A stretch of DNA of 6,200 nucleotides from DATKCJ01 sp035513275 (GCA_035513275.1 DATKCJ010000339.1:1-6200), one strand, 5' to 3'; shown: positions 1-5,686, numbered from the stretch's first letter. Translations and numbers: made by a program. Notes: generated from the letters alone by a model not told the origin.

Positions 1-1
1 C

Positions 2-964
2 ACAGGTAGCGGAATTCAGCTCGGCCTGCGCGCGAAATATCGAAACGACTACCCGGTCGTGGCGCTTCGAGGCACGATTCCGAGCGACGGTGCGGGAACG
101 TATACTTTCCCCGTCTTCGGGGGACCGCGCGGTCCGTTCAACTACGAGTTTTCGATCAACTCAGATGTTGTTGCCGGGTTGAGTCCTCTGAGCGCGTGTG
201 ACTTCTATCTGGCCGTGGACAACGATCCTTCGGGGTGCGTGTCGTATACCGCTGTCAAGCCGTTGTTTCATTGGGTCGACAATTCCTACGGGAATGACGC
301 CACGGCCAACGGAATGGGCGTGGAGCCGACGAACCTTCTCCCAGACCTAACTGCCGTTAACACCGCCTATCTGGGATACCCCACCACATACAGCATCGCG
401 CAAGGCTCGCAGAACATCACCTTTGGAGACTACCCCGGCGGTGGCTTTGTTCAACCCGGGCCTGCCGACGCGACCTACAACTATGAACTTTACGCCGTTG
501 CGAGTGGTGACGGACCTAATGGAGCCCGGTTGGCCTCCGTCGGCATCACCGTTGTGGTCGGTTCCGGTGGCGCAGGGCCCTCGCTCCTGACATGCACGGG
601 CTTCCAACCGCCGATGGACAAGGTTGTCTCGGTGAAGAAGAAGAGTAATCGCGTTCTTCCGTTCAAAGTGCAGATACTCGACTCGGACGGCGTGCTGCAG
701 ACCCCCGCCGACATCGCCGCGCCAGTCATTCAGATCACATTCGACTCGGGAACCGGCCCAACTGAGCTCACAGACGAGTTTCTCTCCAGCGGGAAGGGAG
801 ACGAGGGGAATCAATTCTCCTACGAAAGCACGAGCCAGACATGGCAGTTTAATCTGAACTCGAAACAGTTCACCGCTGCAGGAACTTACTTTGTCGAAGC
901 TGTTTCCGGTGAGAGTTGTGCATACACCTTGGTCGGTTGCGAAGGGGTGTTCACAATCCAGTAG
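2..964 (+). CDS. Secreted/surface protein with PxKF-like C-terminal domain (5' partial)
   Basis: The frame is open to the left edge (visible start T-G-S-G-I-Q-L-G), so the GTG at 59 is probably internal and the true start and any signal peptide lie outside the window; 320 residues are visible. The sequence is rich in Gly, Ser, Thr, Tyr and Asp, has few charged runs and no membrane segment, as expected of an exported beta-rich protein. The last ~130 residues match the plan of the PxKF domain: a lysine-rich lead (V-K-K-K-S-N-R), the L-P-F-K-V-Q-I strand near visible residue 220 in place of the usual V-P-V-K-F, then an F-S-Y-E...W-Q-F-N-L stretch, a G-T-Y-F-V-E strand, and a final Cys-containing strand ending G-V-F-T-I-Q. 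PxKF domains occur at the C-termini of extracellular bacterial proteins and have no catalytic role known to me. The upstream part is not recognised. A strong terminator follows, so this is the last gene of its transcript. Confidence 0.72.
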   Translation, partial: TGSGIQLGLRAKYRNDYPVVALRGTIPSDGAGTYTFPVFGGPRGPFNYEFSINSDVVAGLSPLSACDFYLAVDNDPSGCVSYTAVKPLFHWVDNSYGNDATANGMGVEPTNLLPDLTAVNTAYLGYPTTYSIAQGSQNITFGDYPGGGFVQPGPADATYNYELYAVASGDGPNGARLASVGITVVVGSGGAGPSLLTCTGFQPPMDKVVSVKKKSNRVLPFKVQILDSDGVLQTPADIAAPVIQITFDSGTGPTELTDEFLSSGKGDEGNQFSYESTSQTWQFNLNSKQFTAAGTYFVEAVSGESCAYTLVGCEGVFTIQ

Positions 965-991
965 TCAAGCGGAGTAATCTTGATCCCTTCC

Positions 992-1024
992 GCGGAGAGG
1001 CCCTGCGGCCTCTCCGCTTTCTTT
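992..1024 (+). terminator. Rho-independent terminator of the PxKF protein gene
   Basis: A perfect 11-bp stem, GCGGAGAGGCC (992-1002) with GGCCTCTCCGC (1007-1017), closes a 4-nt loop (CTGC) and is followed by TTTCTTT. It starts 28 nt after the stop codon at 964. Confidence 0.9.
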
Positions 1025-1342
1025 ACCGGCGGAGTATTTCCCTGACGTTCCAAGTAGGCCAAGCGGCCGGTTGTTGTTCGGCGTCTCGCTGGGTCGGCGT
1101 TGAACTGTGGCCAGTCAGCCGGAAAATTGGCCGCGGTCCTTTCGGCCGCGGCTCTTCTGTTCAAACGCTCCTTCCTTCCATCGGTGCCCATGCCGAAATC
1201 CGTGGTCAAAATCGCGGACGTAGGGGCAAGGGAGGCCACAGCCAGTTGCAGGCAGGATGCCTGCGCTACTCGCTGACCCGGGCCAAGAATCCCCTTGCCA
1301 TCGCCAACCTGATTTGGCTCCGTTGCGGTTCAGGCTGGTTAC
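1025..1342. other. Gene-poor spacer between terminator and tRNA
   Basis: No convincing coding region is seen on either strand. It holds a GC-rich hairpin, GCCGCGG (1130-1136) with CCGCGGC (1146-1152) and a 9-nt loop. That hairpin lacks a T-run, so it is not called a terminator. It also holds one REP-like palindrome (1248-1269). A 28-codon frame at 1190-1276 runs into that palindrome and is not credible as a gene. No clear -10/-35 pair for the tRNA could be picked out. Confidence 0.55.
1248..1269 (-). repeat. REP-like hairpin R1
   Basis: A perfect 7-bp stem, GCAGGCA (1248-1254) with TGCCTGC (1258-1264), has a GGA loop and is followed one base later by CTAC (1266-1269). Read on the minus strand this is a GTAG head, one base, then the hairpin, which is the plan of the other copies at 2959, 3003, 5757, 5814, 5847, 5950 and 6005. 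Confidence 0.7.
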
Positions 1343-1418
1343 GGGGTCTTAGCTCAGTTGGTAGAGCGCCTCAATGGCATTGAGGAGGTCAGCGGTTCGA
1401 TCCCGCTAGGCTCCACCA
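1343..1418 (+). tRNA. tRNA-Ala (anticodon GGC)
   Basis: A complete 76-nt cloverleaf. The acceptor stem is GGGGTCT (1343-1349) with AGGCTCC (1408-1414). The D arm is GCTC/GAGC (1352-1355, 1364-1367) around AGTTGGTA. The anticodon stem is CCTCA/TGAGG (1369-1373, 1381-1385) around loop ATGGCAT, with anticodon GGC at 1376-1378 reading GCC/GCU. The T arm is AGCGG/CCGCT (1391-1395, 1403-1407) around TTCGATC. Discriminator A is at 1415 and an encoded CCA at 1416-1418. The acceptor stem carries the G3:U70 wobble (1345:1412), the classic identity signal for alanyl-tRNA synthetase, which supports the anticodon-based call. There is no intron. The gene stands alone between repeats and is immediately followed by an inverted-repeat block. 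Confidence 0.98.
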
Positions 1419-1540
1419 GCCTTCGCCGAGCCTACGGCTGGCAGGCCAGCCCCGACGGAGTCGGGGCTGCCGCGCCGTAGTCCAAAGGACGAAGGCGGGC
1501 CTTATCTCCGTCCGAAAAGGGGCTACGGCTCGGCGAGGCC
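1419..1540. repeat. Nested inverted-repeat block directly after the tRNA
   Basis: Three nested pairings occur. GCCTTCG (1419-1425) pairs with CGAAGGC (1490-1496). CTACGGC (1432-1438) pairs with GCCGTAG (1474-1480). Inside them CAGCCCCGAC (1447-1456) pairs with GTCGGGGCTG (1460-1469) around a GGA loop. In addition TCGCCGAGCC (1423-1432) has its reverse complement GGCTCGGCGA at 1527-1536. The 10-mer CTTCGCCGAG (1421-1430) recurs at 5968-5977 inside another hairpin. The block begins at the first base after the CCA. It looks like an interspersed repeat. It might also fold in the tRNA 3' trailer, but it has no T-run and so is not called a terminator. Confidence 0.65.
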
Positions 1541-1553
1541 TAGGCGCGCTTGC

Positions 1554-1602
1554 CCAGACGCTCCTCCCACGGAACCACCGGGAACCGTGGGGGTCTGGAG
1601 CG
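1554..1602. repeat. Long interrupted hairpin upstream of the Cys-rich gene
   Basis: CCCACGG (1566-1572) pairs with CCGTGGG (1585-1591) around a 12-nt loop. The stem can be extended either by CCAGAC (1554-1559) with GTCTGG (1593-1598) or, alternatively, by CGCTCC (1559-1564) with GGAGCG (1597-1602). These two extensions exclude each other. Function is unknown: it may be a repeat remnant or a structured leader. Confidence 0.45.
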
Positions 1603-1699
1603 TGTGCCGCGAGGATTGACCCGGCTGATAGCGGATTCATTCTCACGGCCACACCCACGGGCGGTCTGCCCGAAGGCAAACTACTGACCCCTGAATCAT

Positions 1700-1930
1700 A
1701 TGACCAAGACACTGCGTATCGTGTTGGCGTTGGGAATTGCATCTGTGTTGGGCCTCTCGTTCGCCAGCGCGGGCGACAAGGAAGCCGGAGACAAGCCGAA
1801 GTGCTGCGCGATGGCCGCCGAGAAGGGCGAGGAATGCAAGCACGAGTGCTGCGTGAAGGCCAAGGAGGCCGGCGAGTCCTGCGCGAGCTGCAAGCCCGCA
1901 AAGAAGGAAGAGGCCGCGAAGCCGTCCTGA
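1700..1930 (+). CDS. Small exported Cys-rich protein with duplicated CC-x9-C unit
   Basis: A 76-residue protein. Residues 1-25 form a standard signal peptide: a basic start (M-T-K-T-L-R), a hydrophobic core (I-V-L-A-L-G-I-A-S-V-L-G-L) and an A-S-A site before G-D. There is no lipobox Cys. The mature ~50 residues are Lys/Glu-rich with seven cysteines spaced C-C-x9-C-x3-C-C-x9-C-x2-C. The first two groups are a tandem unit: C-C-A-M-A-A-E-K-G-E-E-C and C-C-V-K-A-K-E-A-G-E-S-C match at 7 of 12 positions, consensus C-C-x2-A-x-E-x-G-E-x-C. The tail is K-P-A-K-K-E-E-A-A-K-P-S. Small Cys-rich proteins of this look occur in Verrucomicrobiota and Planctomycetota without known function. Periplasmic metal binding or disulfide scaffolding is only an inference. 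The ATG at 1700 lacks a clear Shine-Dalgarno sequence, but the signal peptide fixes the start. A terminator follows 26 nt after the stop. Confidence 0.82.
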   Translation: MTKTLRIVLALGIASVLGLSFASAGDKEAGDKPKCCAMAAEKGEECKHECCVKAKEAGESCASCKPAKKEEAAKPS

Positions 1931-1955
1931 TTTCTGATCCCAGTTTCTTCAACCG

Positions 1956-1984
1956 AGAGCCGCCTTCCGGGCGGCTCTTTTTTT
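1956..1984 (+). terminator. Rho-independent terminator of the Cys-rich gene
   Basis: A perfect 9-bp stem, AGAGCCGCC (1956-1964) with GGCGGCTCT (1970-1978), has loop TTCCG and a run of seven T (1978-1984). It makes the Cys-rich gene monocistronic and implies that mscS has its own promoter downstream. Confidence 0.93.
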
Positions 1985-2100
1985 GTGGGTTCATTTATTT
2001 CGAGTCGCTGTCGCTTGCCGGAATGCGGACCGGTCCGTAAGTTTGTCGCATCGAAGAAGGCACGAACAATTTCTGGACCCAAAAGTTTTCAATCGGGAGC

Positions 2101-2928
2101 GTGGAGGCGTCGCCGCTGTCGATTGTCATTGGTCTCGCCCTCGTAGCGGCGCTCTTCATCGCCGTCTCGATTATCAAGCGCATCCTGAGAGACGGCGTGC
2201 TTCCCAAGGCGGGCTTGTCGCGAGCGGGGAGTTCGGCGGTCGCGACGCTGACAGCCTACGGCGTGCTCACTGTGGGCATGCTGACGATCCTTCCGATCAC
2301 GTTCCCCGGCTTCAACCTGAGCACGCTTTCGGTGATGCTGGGCGCGATCTCGTTCGGCATCGGCTTCGGTCTGCGAAACATTGCCGACAACTTCGTAAGC
2401 GGACTGATCCTTCTGTTCGAGCAACCCATCAAGGTCGGCGACCGCATCGAGGTCCGCGGCACAGCCGGCGAGGTGCTCGAGGTCCGCGCGCGAAGCACGA
2501 TCGTCCGGACCAACGACCACATCGAGATCATCGTGCCCAACTCGCAGTTGCTCTCCGAGCAGGTGACAAACTGGAGCCACTCGTCAAACCGCGTCCGCCT
2601 GCGCATTCCCGTCGGTGTGCACTACAAGAGCGATGTCCGTGTCGTCGAGAAGGCGCTGCTCGAGGCGGCTTCCGAGGTCGAGGGTGTGATGACGGACCCG
2701 GCACCGACAGTGAACTTCGCGGCGTTCGGCGAGTCCTCGCTCGATTTCCAACTCTGGGTCTGGACCGAGACGATGAGCCAGCGGCCGCAGAACCTCAGGG
2801 GGCAGGTCAACTTCAAGATCTGGGACAAGCTCAAGAAACACGGGATCGAGATCCCCTATCCCCAGCGCGACATTTATGTGAAGGAGTGGCCGGGGAAGGA
2901 CGGGCCAGACGCGCAGTCGACTTCTTGA
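2101..2928 (+). CDS. mscS: MscS-family mechanosensitive ion channel
   Basis: Small-conductance mechanosensitive channel of the inner membrane; such channels open under membrane tension and release solutes after osmotic downshock. The 275 residues from the GTG at 2101 show the three-helix MscS plan: TM1 ~5-25, TM2 ~46-67, and the pore helix TM3 ~72-105 with the Gly/Ala-rich G-A-I-S-F-G-I-G-F-G-L. This is followed by the family signature F-E-Q-P-I-K-V-G-D-R-I-E-V (106-118), the beta domain with I-I-V-P-N-S (143-148), and the C-terminal G-I-E-I-P-Y-P-Q-R-D-I-Y-V (248-260). Length is close to E. coli MscS (286). The start is uncertain. GGGAG (2095-2099) lies only one base before the GTG, too close to act as its ribosome site. 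The frame is open back to 2041 and encodes a plausible family N-terminus (F-W-T-Q-K-F-S-I-G-S) with no ATG, GTG or TTG. It converges on galE. Confidence 0.93.
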   Translation: MEASPLSIVIGLALVAALFIAVSIIKRILRDGVLPKAGLSRAGSSAVATLTAYGVLTVGMLTILPITFPGFNLSTLSVMLGAISFGIGFGLRNIADNFVSGLILLFEQPIKVGDRIEVRGTAGEVLEVRARSTIVRTNDHIEIIVPNSQLLSEQVTNWSHSSNRVRLRIPVGVHYKSDVRVVEKALLEAASEVEGVMTDPAPTVNFAAFGESSLDFQLWVWTETMSQRPQNLRGQVNFKIWDKLKKHGIEIPYPQRDIYVKEWPGKDGPDAQSTS

Positions 2929-2958
2929 GGAACCCAACGGGCGACACAAATGGCAGAA

Positions 2959-2984
2959 CCCGTCCTCGGAGAGGCCGGGCTACC
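2959..2984 (-). repeat. REP-like hairpin R2 (left half of convergent pair)
   Basis: CCCGTCCTC (2959-2967) pairs with GAGGCCGGG (2971-2979) around a GGA loop, with one T/C mismatch, followed by CTACC (2980-2984). On the minus strand this is GGTAG plus hairpin. It lies in the gap between the converging mscS and galE genes. Neither it nor R3 has a T-run, so a terminator role is possible but not shown. Confidence 0.72.
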
Positions 2985-3002
2985 CGCAAGCGAATTCCTA
3001 AA

Positions 3003-3028
3003 GGTAGCCCGCGATCTCCGAGCGCGGG
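3003..3028 (+). repeat. REP-like hairpin R3 (right half of convergent pair)
   Basis: GGTAG (3003-3007) leads into CCCGCG (3008-3013) paired with CGCGGG (3023-3028). The apex between them is ATCTCCGAG (3014-3022). The GGTAG heads of R2 and R3 face each other across 18 nt, and CGGGCTACC/GGTAGCCCG forms a 9-bp inverted repeat between them. The same 9-nt apex recurs, in reverse complement, in R5 (5814-5841) on a different stem. Confidence 0.75.
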
Positions 3029-3036
3029 TTGTGAAC

Positions 3037-4035
3037 TTAACGATCCCCGTAGCCTTGCGGGTGCGATTCGTGCCAGCGCCACGCGCTCGCCACGATCGAG
3101 TCGAGTGTGTCGAACTTCACCTGCCAGCCGAGCTCGCGCTTTGCTTTCGACGCGTCGGCGTAGAGCGCGGGAGGATCGCCCGCGCGACGCGGCGCCTCGG
3201 TAAACGGCACTTTGAGTCCGGACGCTTTCTCAACGGCCGAGATCACTTCGCGAACGGAATGCGGGCGGCCCGTGCCGAGGTTGTAGAAATGCTGAGATCC
3301 CGGCGTCTCGAGCTTCGAGAACGCCGCAACGTGCGCGCGCGCGAGGTCCTCGACATGCACGTAGTCGCGCAGGCACGTGCCGTCCGGGGTGGGGTAGTCG
3401 GTGCCGAATATCTTGAGCGCAGGTCCGCGGCCGGTCGCGGCATCGATCGTGAGGGGGATAAGGTGCGTCTCGGGCTTGTGGTCCTCGCCAATCGAACCGT
3501 CCTCGGCGGCGCCGGCGGCGTTGAAGTAGCGGAATACCGCGAAGCTCAGGCCGTGCGCGGGCGCGAGCGCCTTGAGCGCGTTTTCGACGTCGAGCTTCGT
3601 CTGGCCGTAGGGATTGATCGGCGCCTGCGGCGTGCCTTCGTGAATCGGCAGCTCGGCCGGCACGCCGAAGCTGGCGCACGTGGACGAGAATACGAACTTG
3701 CGGATGCCGGCCTTCAACATCGCGCGGAGGAGGTGGTAGGTGGCGACGCAGTTGTTGAAGTAATATTTGAGCGGGTCATTGACCGACTCGCCCACGTAGG
3801 CGAACGCCGCGAAGTGCATCACGAGGTCGATGCGCTCCGCCGCGAACAACTCTGCCAGCCGCTCCTCGTCGCCGAGGTCGAACTCATGCAACGGCACGCC
3901 AGCAGGCACGGCCGCACGGTGGCCGAAAACGAGGTTGTCGAGCACGACGGGCCGGTGCCCGGAGGCGGCGAGCACGCGAACACAATGACTTCCGATGTAG
4001 CCCGCGCCACCGACGACCAAGACGTTGAGACTCAT
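3037..4035 (-). CDS. galE: UDP-glucose 4-epimerase
   Basis: Interconverts UDP-glucose and UDP-galactose in the cytoplasm with bound NAD+, supplying galactose for polysaccharide or Leloir metabolism. The 332-residue product has the usual GalE length. It shows the Rossmann motif G-G-A-G-Y-I-G-S-H (9-17), the ribose-binding Asp33 (V-L-D-N-L), the active-site S-S-T-C-A stretch (117-121), the catalytic pair Tyr143/Lys147 in N-P-Y-G-Q-T-K, R-Y-F-N-A-A-G-A (169-176), R-D-Y-V-H-V-E-D-L (223-231), N-L-G-T-G (252-256) and R-R-A-G-D-P-P-A (283-290). The ATG at 4035 gives M-S-L-N-V-L-V-V-G-G, the standard family N-terminus. The frame extends 28 codons upstream to a TTG at 4119, but that Arg/Ser-rich leader is not family-like. 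No Shine-Dalgarno sequence is evident. It is divergent from the ketosynthase gene with an 83-nt gap. Leu291 appears to occupy the hexose-pocket gatekeeper position (Tyr299 in E. coli), so N-acetylated substrates cannot be excluded. Confidence 0.95.
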   Translation of the reverse strand: MSLNVLVVGGAGYIGSHCVRVLAASGHRPVVLDNLVFGHRAAVPAGVPLHEFDLGDEERLAELFAAERIDLVMHFAAFAYVGESVNDPLKYYFNNCVATYHLLRAMLKAGIRKFVFSSTCASFGVPAELPIHEGTPQAPINPYGQTKLDVENALKALAPAHGLSFAVFRYFNAAGAAEDGSIGEDHKPETHLIPLTIDAATGRGPALKIFGTDYPTPDGTCLRDYVHVEDLARAHVAAFSKLETPGSQHFYNLGTGRPHSVREVISAVEKASGLKVPFTEAPRRAGDPPALYADASKAKRELGWQVKFDTLDSIVASAWRWHESHPQGYGDR

Positions 4036-4118
4036 GGGGAAACTTGTATTGCGTTCGCGGGAGCGATGGCTAGCCAAAGTTCTTCGCGGTCGTCGGAAGC
4101 TGCGAGTTGATCCACACA
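4036..4118. promoter_or_regulatory. Shared divergent control region of galE and the KS-ACP operon
   Basis: This 83-nt gap separates two divergent start codons (galE ATG at 4035 on minus, KS ATG at 4119 on plus), so it must hold at least the leaders and probably the promoters of both. No convincing -35/-10 pair or operator palindrome was found. The call rests on gene layout only. Confidence 0.4.
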
Positions 4119-5354
4119 ATGAAGCTCAGTCGCATCGTCATCACAGGAGTCGGGCTCACCGCGCCAAACGGAAACAACCTGGCCGAGTTCCGCGCGAACC
4201 TGCTCGCCGGCAAGGCGCGGATCGGCCGTCTCGATCTGCGGTTCATGGGCGAACTGCCCGCAGGAATCTGCGATTACGAGGCCACGCGATACCAGACCCG
4301 AAAGGAAGTCCGCGTGGGCACGCGCGCCGGAAGCATCAGCATCTACTGCGCGCATGAGGCGATTCGCGACTCGGGCATAGCCTGGGATGGCGTGAACCGC
4401 AGCCGGACCGGCGTCTACCTCGGCATCACGGAGCATGGAAACGTCGAGACCGAAAACGAGATCCACAACATCTCGCTGTTCAAATACGACACGAAGTTCT
4501 GGTCGCACTACCACAACCCGCGCACGGTCGCCAACAACCCGGCGGGCGAGGTCTCGCTGAACCTGCGGATCACCGGCCCGGCCTACACGATCGGCGCCGC
4601 GTGCGCCGCGGGGAACATGGGGCTCATCCACGCCGCGCAGATGCTCCGGCTGGGCGAGGTGGACTTCGCGCTCGCCGGCGGCGTGAGCGAGAGCATCCGG
4701 TCGTTCGGGATTTTCGCGGGCTTCAAGAGCCAGGGCGCGCTCGCCAGCCACGAGGACCCCAACAAGGCCAGCCGGCCGTTTGACCTCGCGCGCAACGGCA
4801 TCGTCGTCAGCGAGGGTGGCTGCATTTACACGGTCGAGCGCCTCGAGGACGCCCTCAAGCGCGGTGCGCGTATTTACGGCGAGGTCGCCGGCTACGCGGT
4901 CAACTCCGATGCGAGCGACTACGTGCTCCCGAACCCCGAGCGCCAGGCCGAGTGCATCAACGCAGCAATCAAGAACGCCGGCATGACTCACGCCGACATC
5001 GACCTGCTCAACACCCACGCAACTTCGACCCCGCTAGGCGACATCCAAGAGGTGGAAGCGGTCCGCGCGGCCTTCGCCGGGCACGACCTGCCGCACATCA
5101 ACAACACGAAAAGCTTCATCGGCCATTGCATGGGCGCGGCCGGCAGCCTCGAGCTCGCGGGCAACCTTGGCTCGTTCGACGACCTCACAATTCACCCGAC
5201 GATCAACATCGACCACCTGGACCCGCAATGTGCACTGCCAACGCTGGTTACGGGCCAACCGCGTCGGGTAAAACGGGTTGACGCTATCCTGAACAACTCC
5301 TTTGGTATGCTCGGAATCAATTCAGCGTTGATCATCAAGCGATTTTCAGGCTGA
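4119..5354 (+). CDS. FabF-type beta-ketoacyl-ACP synthase (ketosynthase)
   Basis: Decarboxylative Claisen condensation of malonyl-ACP with an acyl chain, in the cytosol. The 411 residues match FabF length. The thiolase-fold N-terminus is M-K-L-S-R-I-V-I-T-G-V-G. The nucleophile is Cys162 in G-A-A-C-A-A-G. The catalytic histidines are His300 in N-T-H-A-T-S-T-P-L-G-D and His336 in G-H-C-M-G-A-A-G, with Lys331 in N-T-K-S-F-I-G-H. All are intact, so it should be active. Odd features: the nucleophile motif differs from the usual T-A-C-(T/S)-S-G, and the C-terminal gating loop usually G-F-G-G-T-N reads G-M-L-G-I-N (396-401), losing the gate Phe. Both suggest a specialised substrate rather than housekeeping FabF. 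ATG 4119 is preferred because it gives the standard N-terminus; a TTG at 4107 would add four residues. No strong Shine-Dalgarno sequence is seen. It is followed after 16 nt by an ACP gene, presumably its partner in one operon. Confidence 0.93.
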   Translation: MKLSRIVITGVGLTAPNGNNLAEFRANLLAGKARIGRLDLRFMGELPAGICDYEATRYQTRKEVRVGTRAGSISIYCAHEAIRDSGIAWDGVNRSRTGVYLGITEHGNVETENEIHNISLFKYDTKFWSHYHNPRTVANNPAGEVSLNLRITGPAYTIGAACAAGNMGLIHAAQMLRLGEVDFALAGGVSESIRSFGIFAGFKSQGALASHEDPNKASRPFDLARNGIVVSEGGCIYTVERLEDALKRGARIYGEVAGYAVNSDASDYVLPNPERQAECINAAIKNAGMTHADIDLLNTHATSTPLGDIQEVEAVRAAFAGHDLPHINNTKSFIGHCMGAAGSLELAGNLGSFDDLTIHPTINIDHLDPQCALPTLVTGQPRRVKRVDAILNNSFGMLGINSALIIKRFSG

Positions 5355-5370
5355 ACGCCACGTTTGAGCC

Positions 5371-5631
5371 ATGACGAAAGACGAAATCAAGAAGCTGATC
5401 ACCGAAATTATCGCGGACATCGCCCCGGACGAGGATCTCTCGAGCCTCAAGCCGGACGTGCGCCTCCGGGACCAGCTCCAATTGGACTCCATGGACTTCC
5501 TCGACATCGTCATGGAGCTCCGCAAGCGCCACGGCATCGAGGTGCCCGAGGCCGACTACATCCATCTGGCGTCGCTCGATAGCTGTGCGGACTACCTCGA
5601 GCCGAAGTTCGCCGCGATCGCGAAGTCCTGA
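5371..5631 (+). CDS. Acyl carrier protein
   Basis: An 86-residue phosphopantetheine carrier. The 4'-phosphopantetheine site is Ser40 in Q-L-D-S-M-D-F-L-D-I. Around it are the four-helix ACP features: helix I (K-D-E-I-K-K-L-I-T-E-I-I, 3-14), the acidic helix II after the Ser (M-D-F-L-D-I-V-M-E-L, 41-50) and the I-E-V-P-E-A-D-Y region (56-63). The D-S-M-D-F-L form, rather than the D-S-L-D-x-V of housekeeping AcpP, is what I associate with ACPs sitting beside dedicated ketosynthases in secondary lipid clusters. It starts 16 nt after the ketosynthase stop, so the two are almost certainly co-transcribed and co-operate. There is no clear Shine-Dalgarno sequence, and translational coupling to the upstream stop is possible. 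A strong terminator follows. A phosphopantetheinyl transferase must come from elsewhere in the genome. Confidence 0.94.
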   Translation: MTKDEIKKLITEIIADIAPDEDLSSLKPDVRLRDQLQLDSMDFLDIVMELRKRHGIEVPEADYIHLASLDSCADYLEPKFAAIAKS

Positions 5632-5654
5632 GCGGCGAGCGACCCCTTTGCCCC

Positions 5655-5686
5655 AGGCCCGGCGTTCGCGCCGGGCCTTTTGTTTT
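5655..5686 (+). terminator. Rho-independent terminator of the KS-ACP operon
   Basis: A 10-bp stem, AGGCCCGGCG (5655-5664) with CGCCGGGCCT (5669-5678), carries a TTCG tetraloop and is followed by TTTTGTTTT. It lies 23 nt after the ACP stop and should separate the KS-ACP transcript from the downstream oxidoreductase. Confidence 0.94.

Noticed and set aside
1130..1152. GCCGCGG/CCGCGGC hairpin as a terminator
   Set aside because: No T-run follows the stem, and no gene ends just before it.
886..1239. 117-codon minus-strand open frame across the first terminator
   Set aside because: It overlaps the end of the PxKF gene and the perfect terminator stem, and shows no known domain. A gene containing a terminator of the opposite strand is unlikely.
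1190..1276. 28-codon frame starting M-P-K-S-V-V-K-I
   Set aside because: Too short, no ribosome site, and its last third is the R1 palindrome read as codons.
1295..1323. TTGCCA at 1295 as a -35 box for the tRNA
   Set aside because: At the expected 17-nt spacing the sequence is CTCCGT, which does not resemble a -10 box.
1389..1994. 201-codon minus-strand frame from the tRNA to the terminator
   Set aside because: It overlaps the tRNA T arm and the Cys-rich gene and has shadow-type composition.
1983..3203. 406-codon plus-strand open frame overlapping mscS
   Set aside because: It is frame-shifted relative to mscS, Arg-rich, and crosses the mscS stop, both REP hairpins and the galE end. It has no recognisable domain.
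2950..4110. 386-codon plus-strand open frame opposite galE
   Set aside because: It is the antisense shadow of galE, whose minus-strand product has all epimerase motifs. The plus-strand translation is Arg/Glu-rich low-complexity sequence typical of GC-rich shadows.
4107..4118. TTG at 4107 as ketosynthase start
   Set aside because: It adds only M-I-H-T before the ATG that gives the standard FabF N-terminus. The ATG is preferred.
4032..5018. 328-codon minus-strand open frame opposite the ketosynthase
   Set aside because: Shadow of the ketosynthase gene, which has intact catalytic residues in the plus frame.
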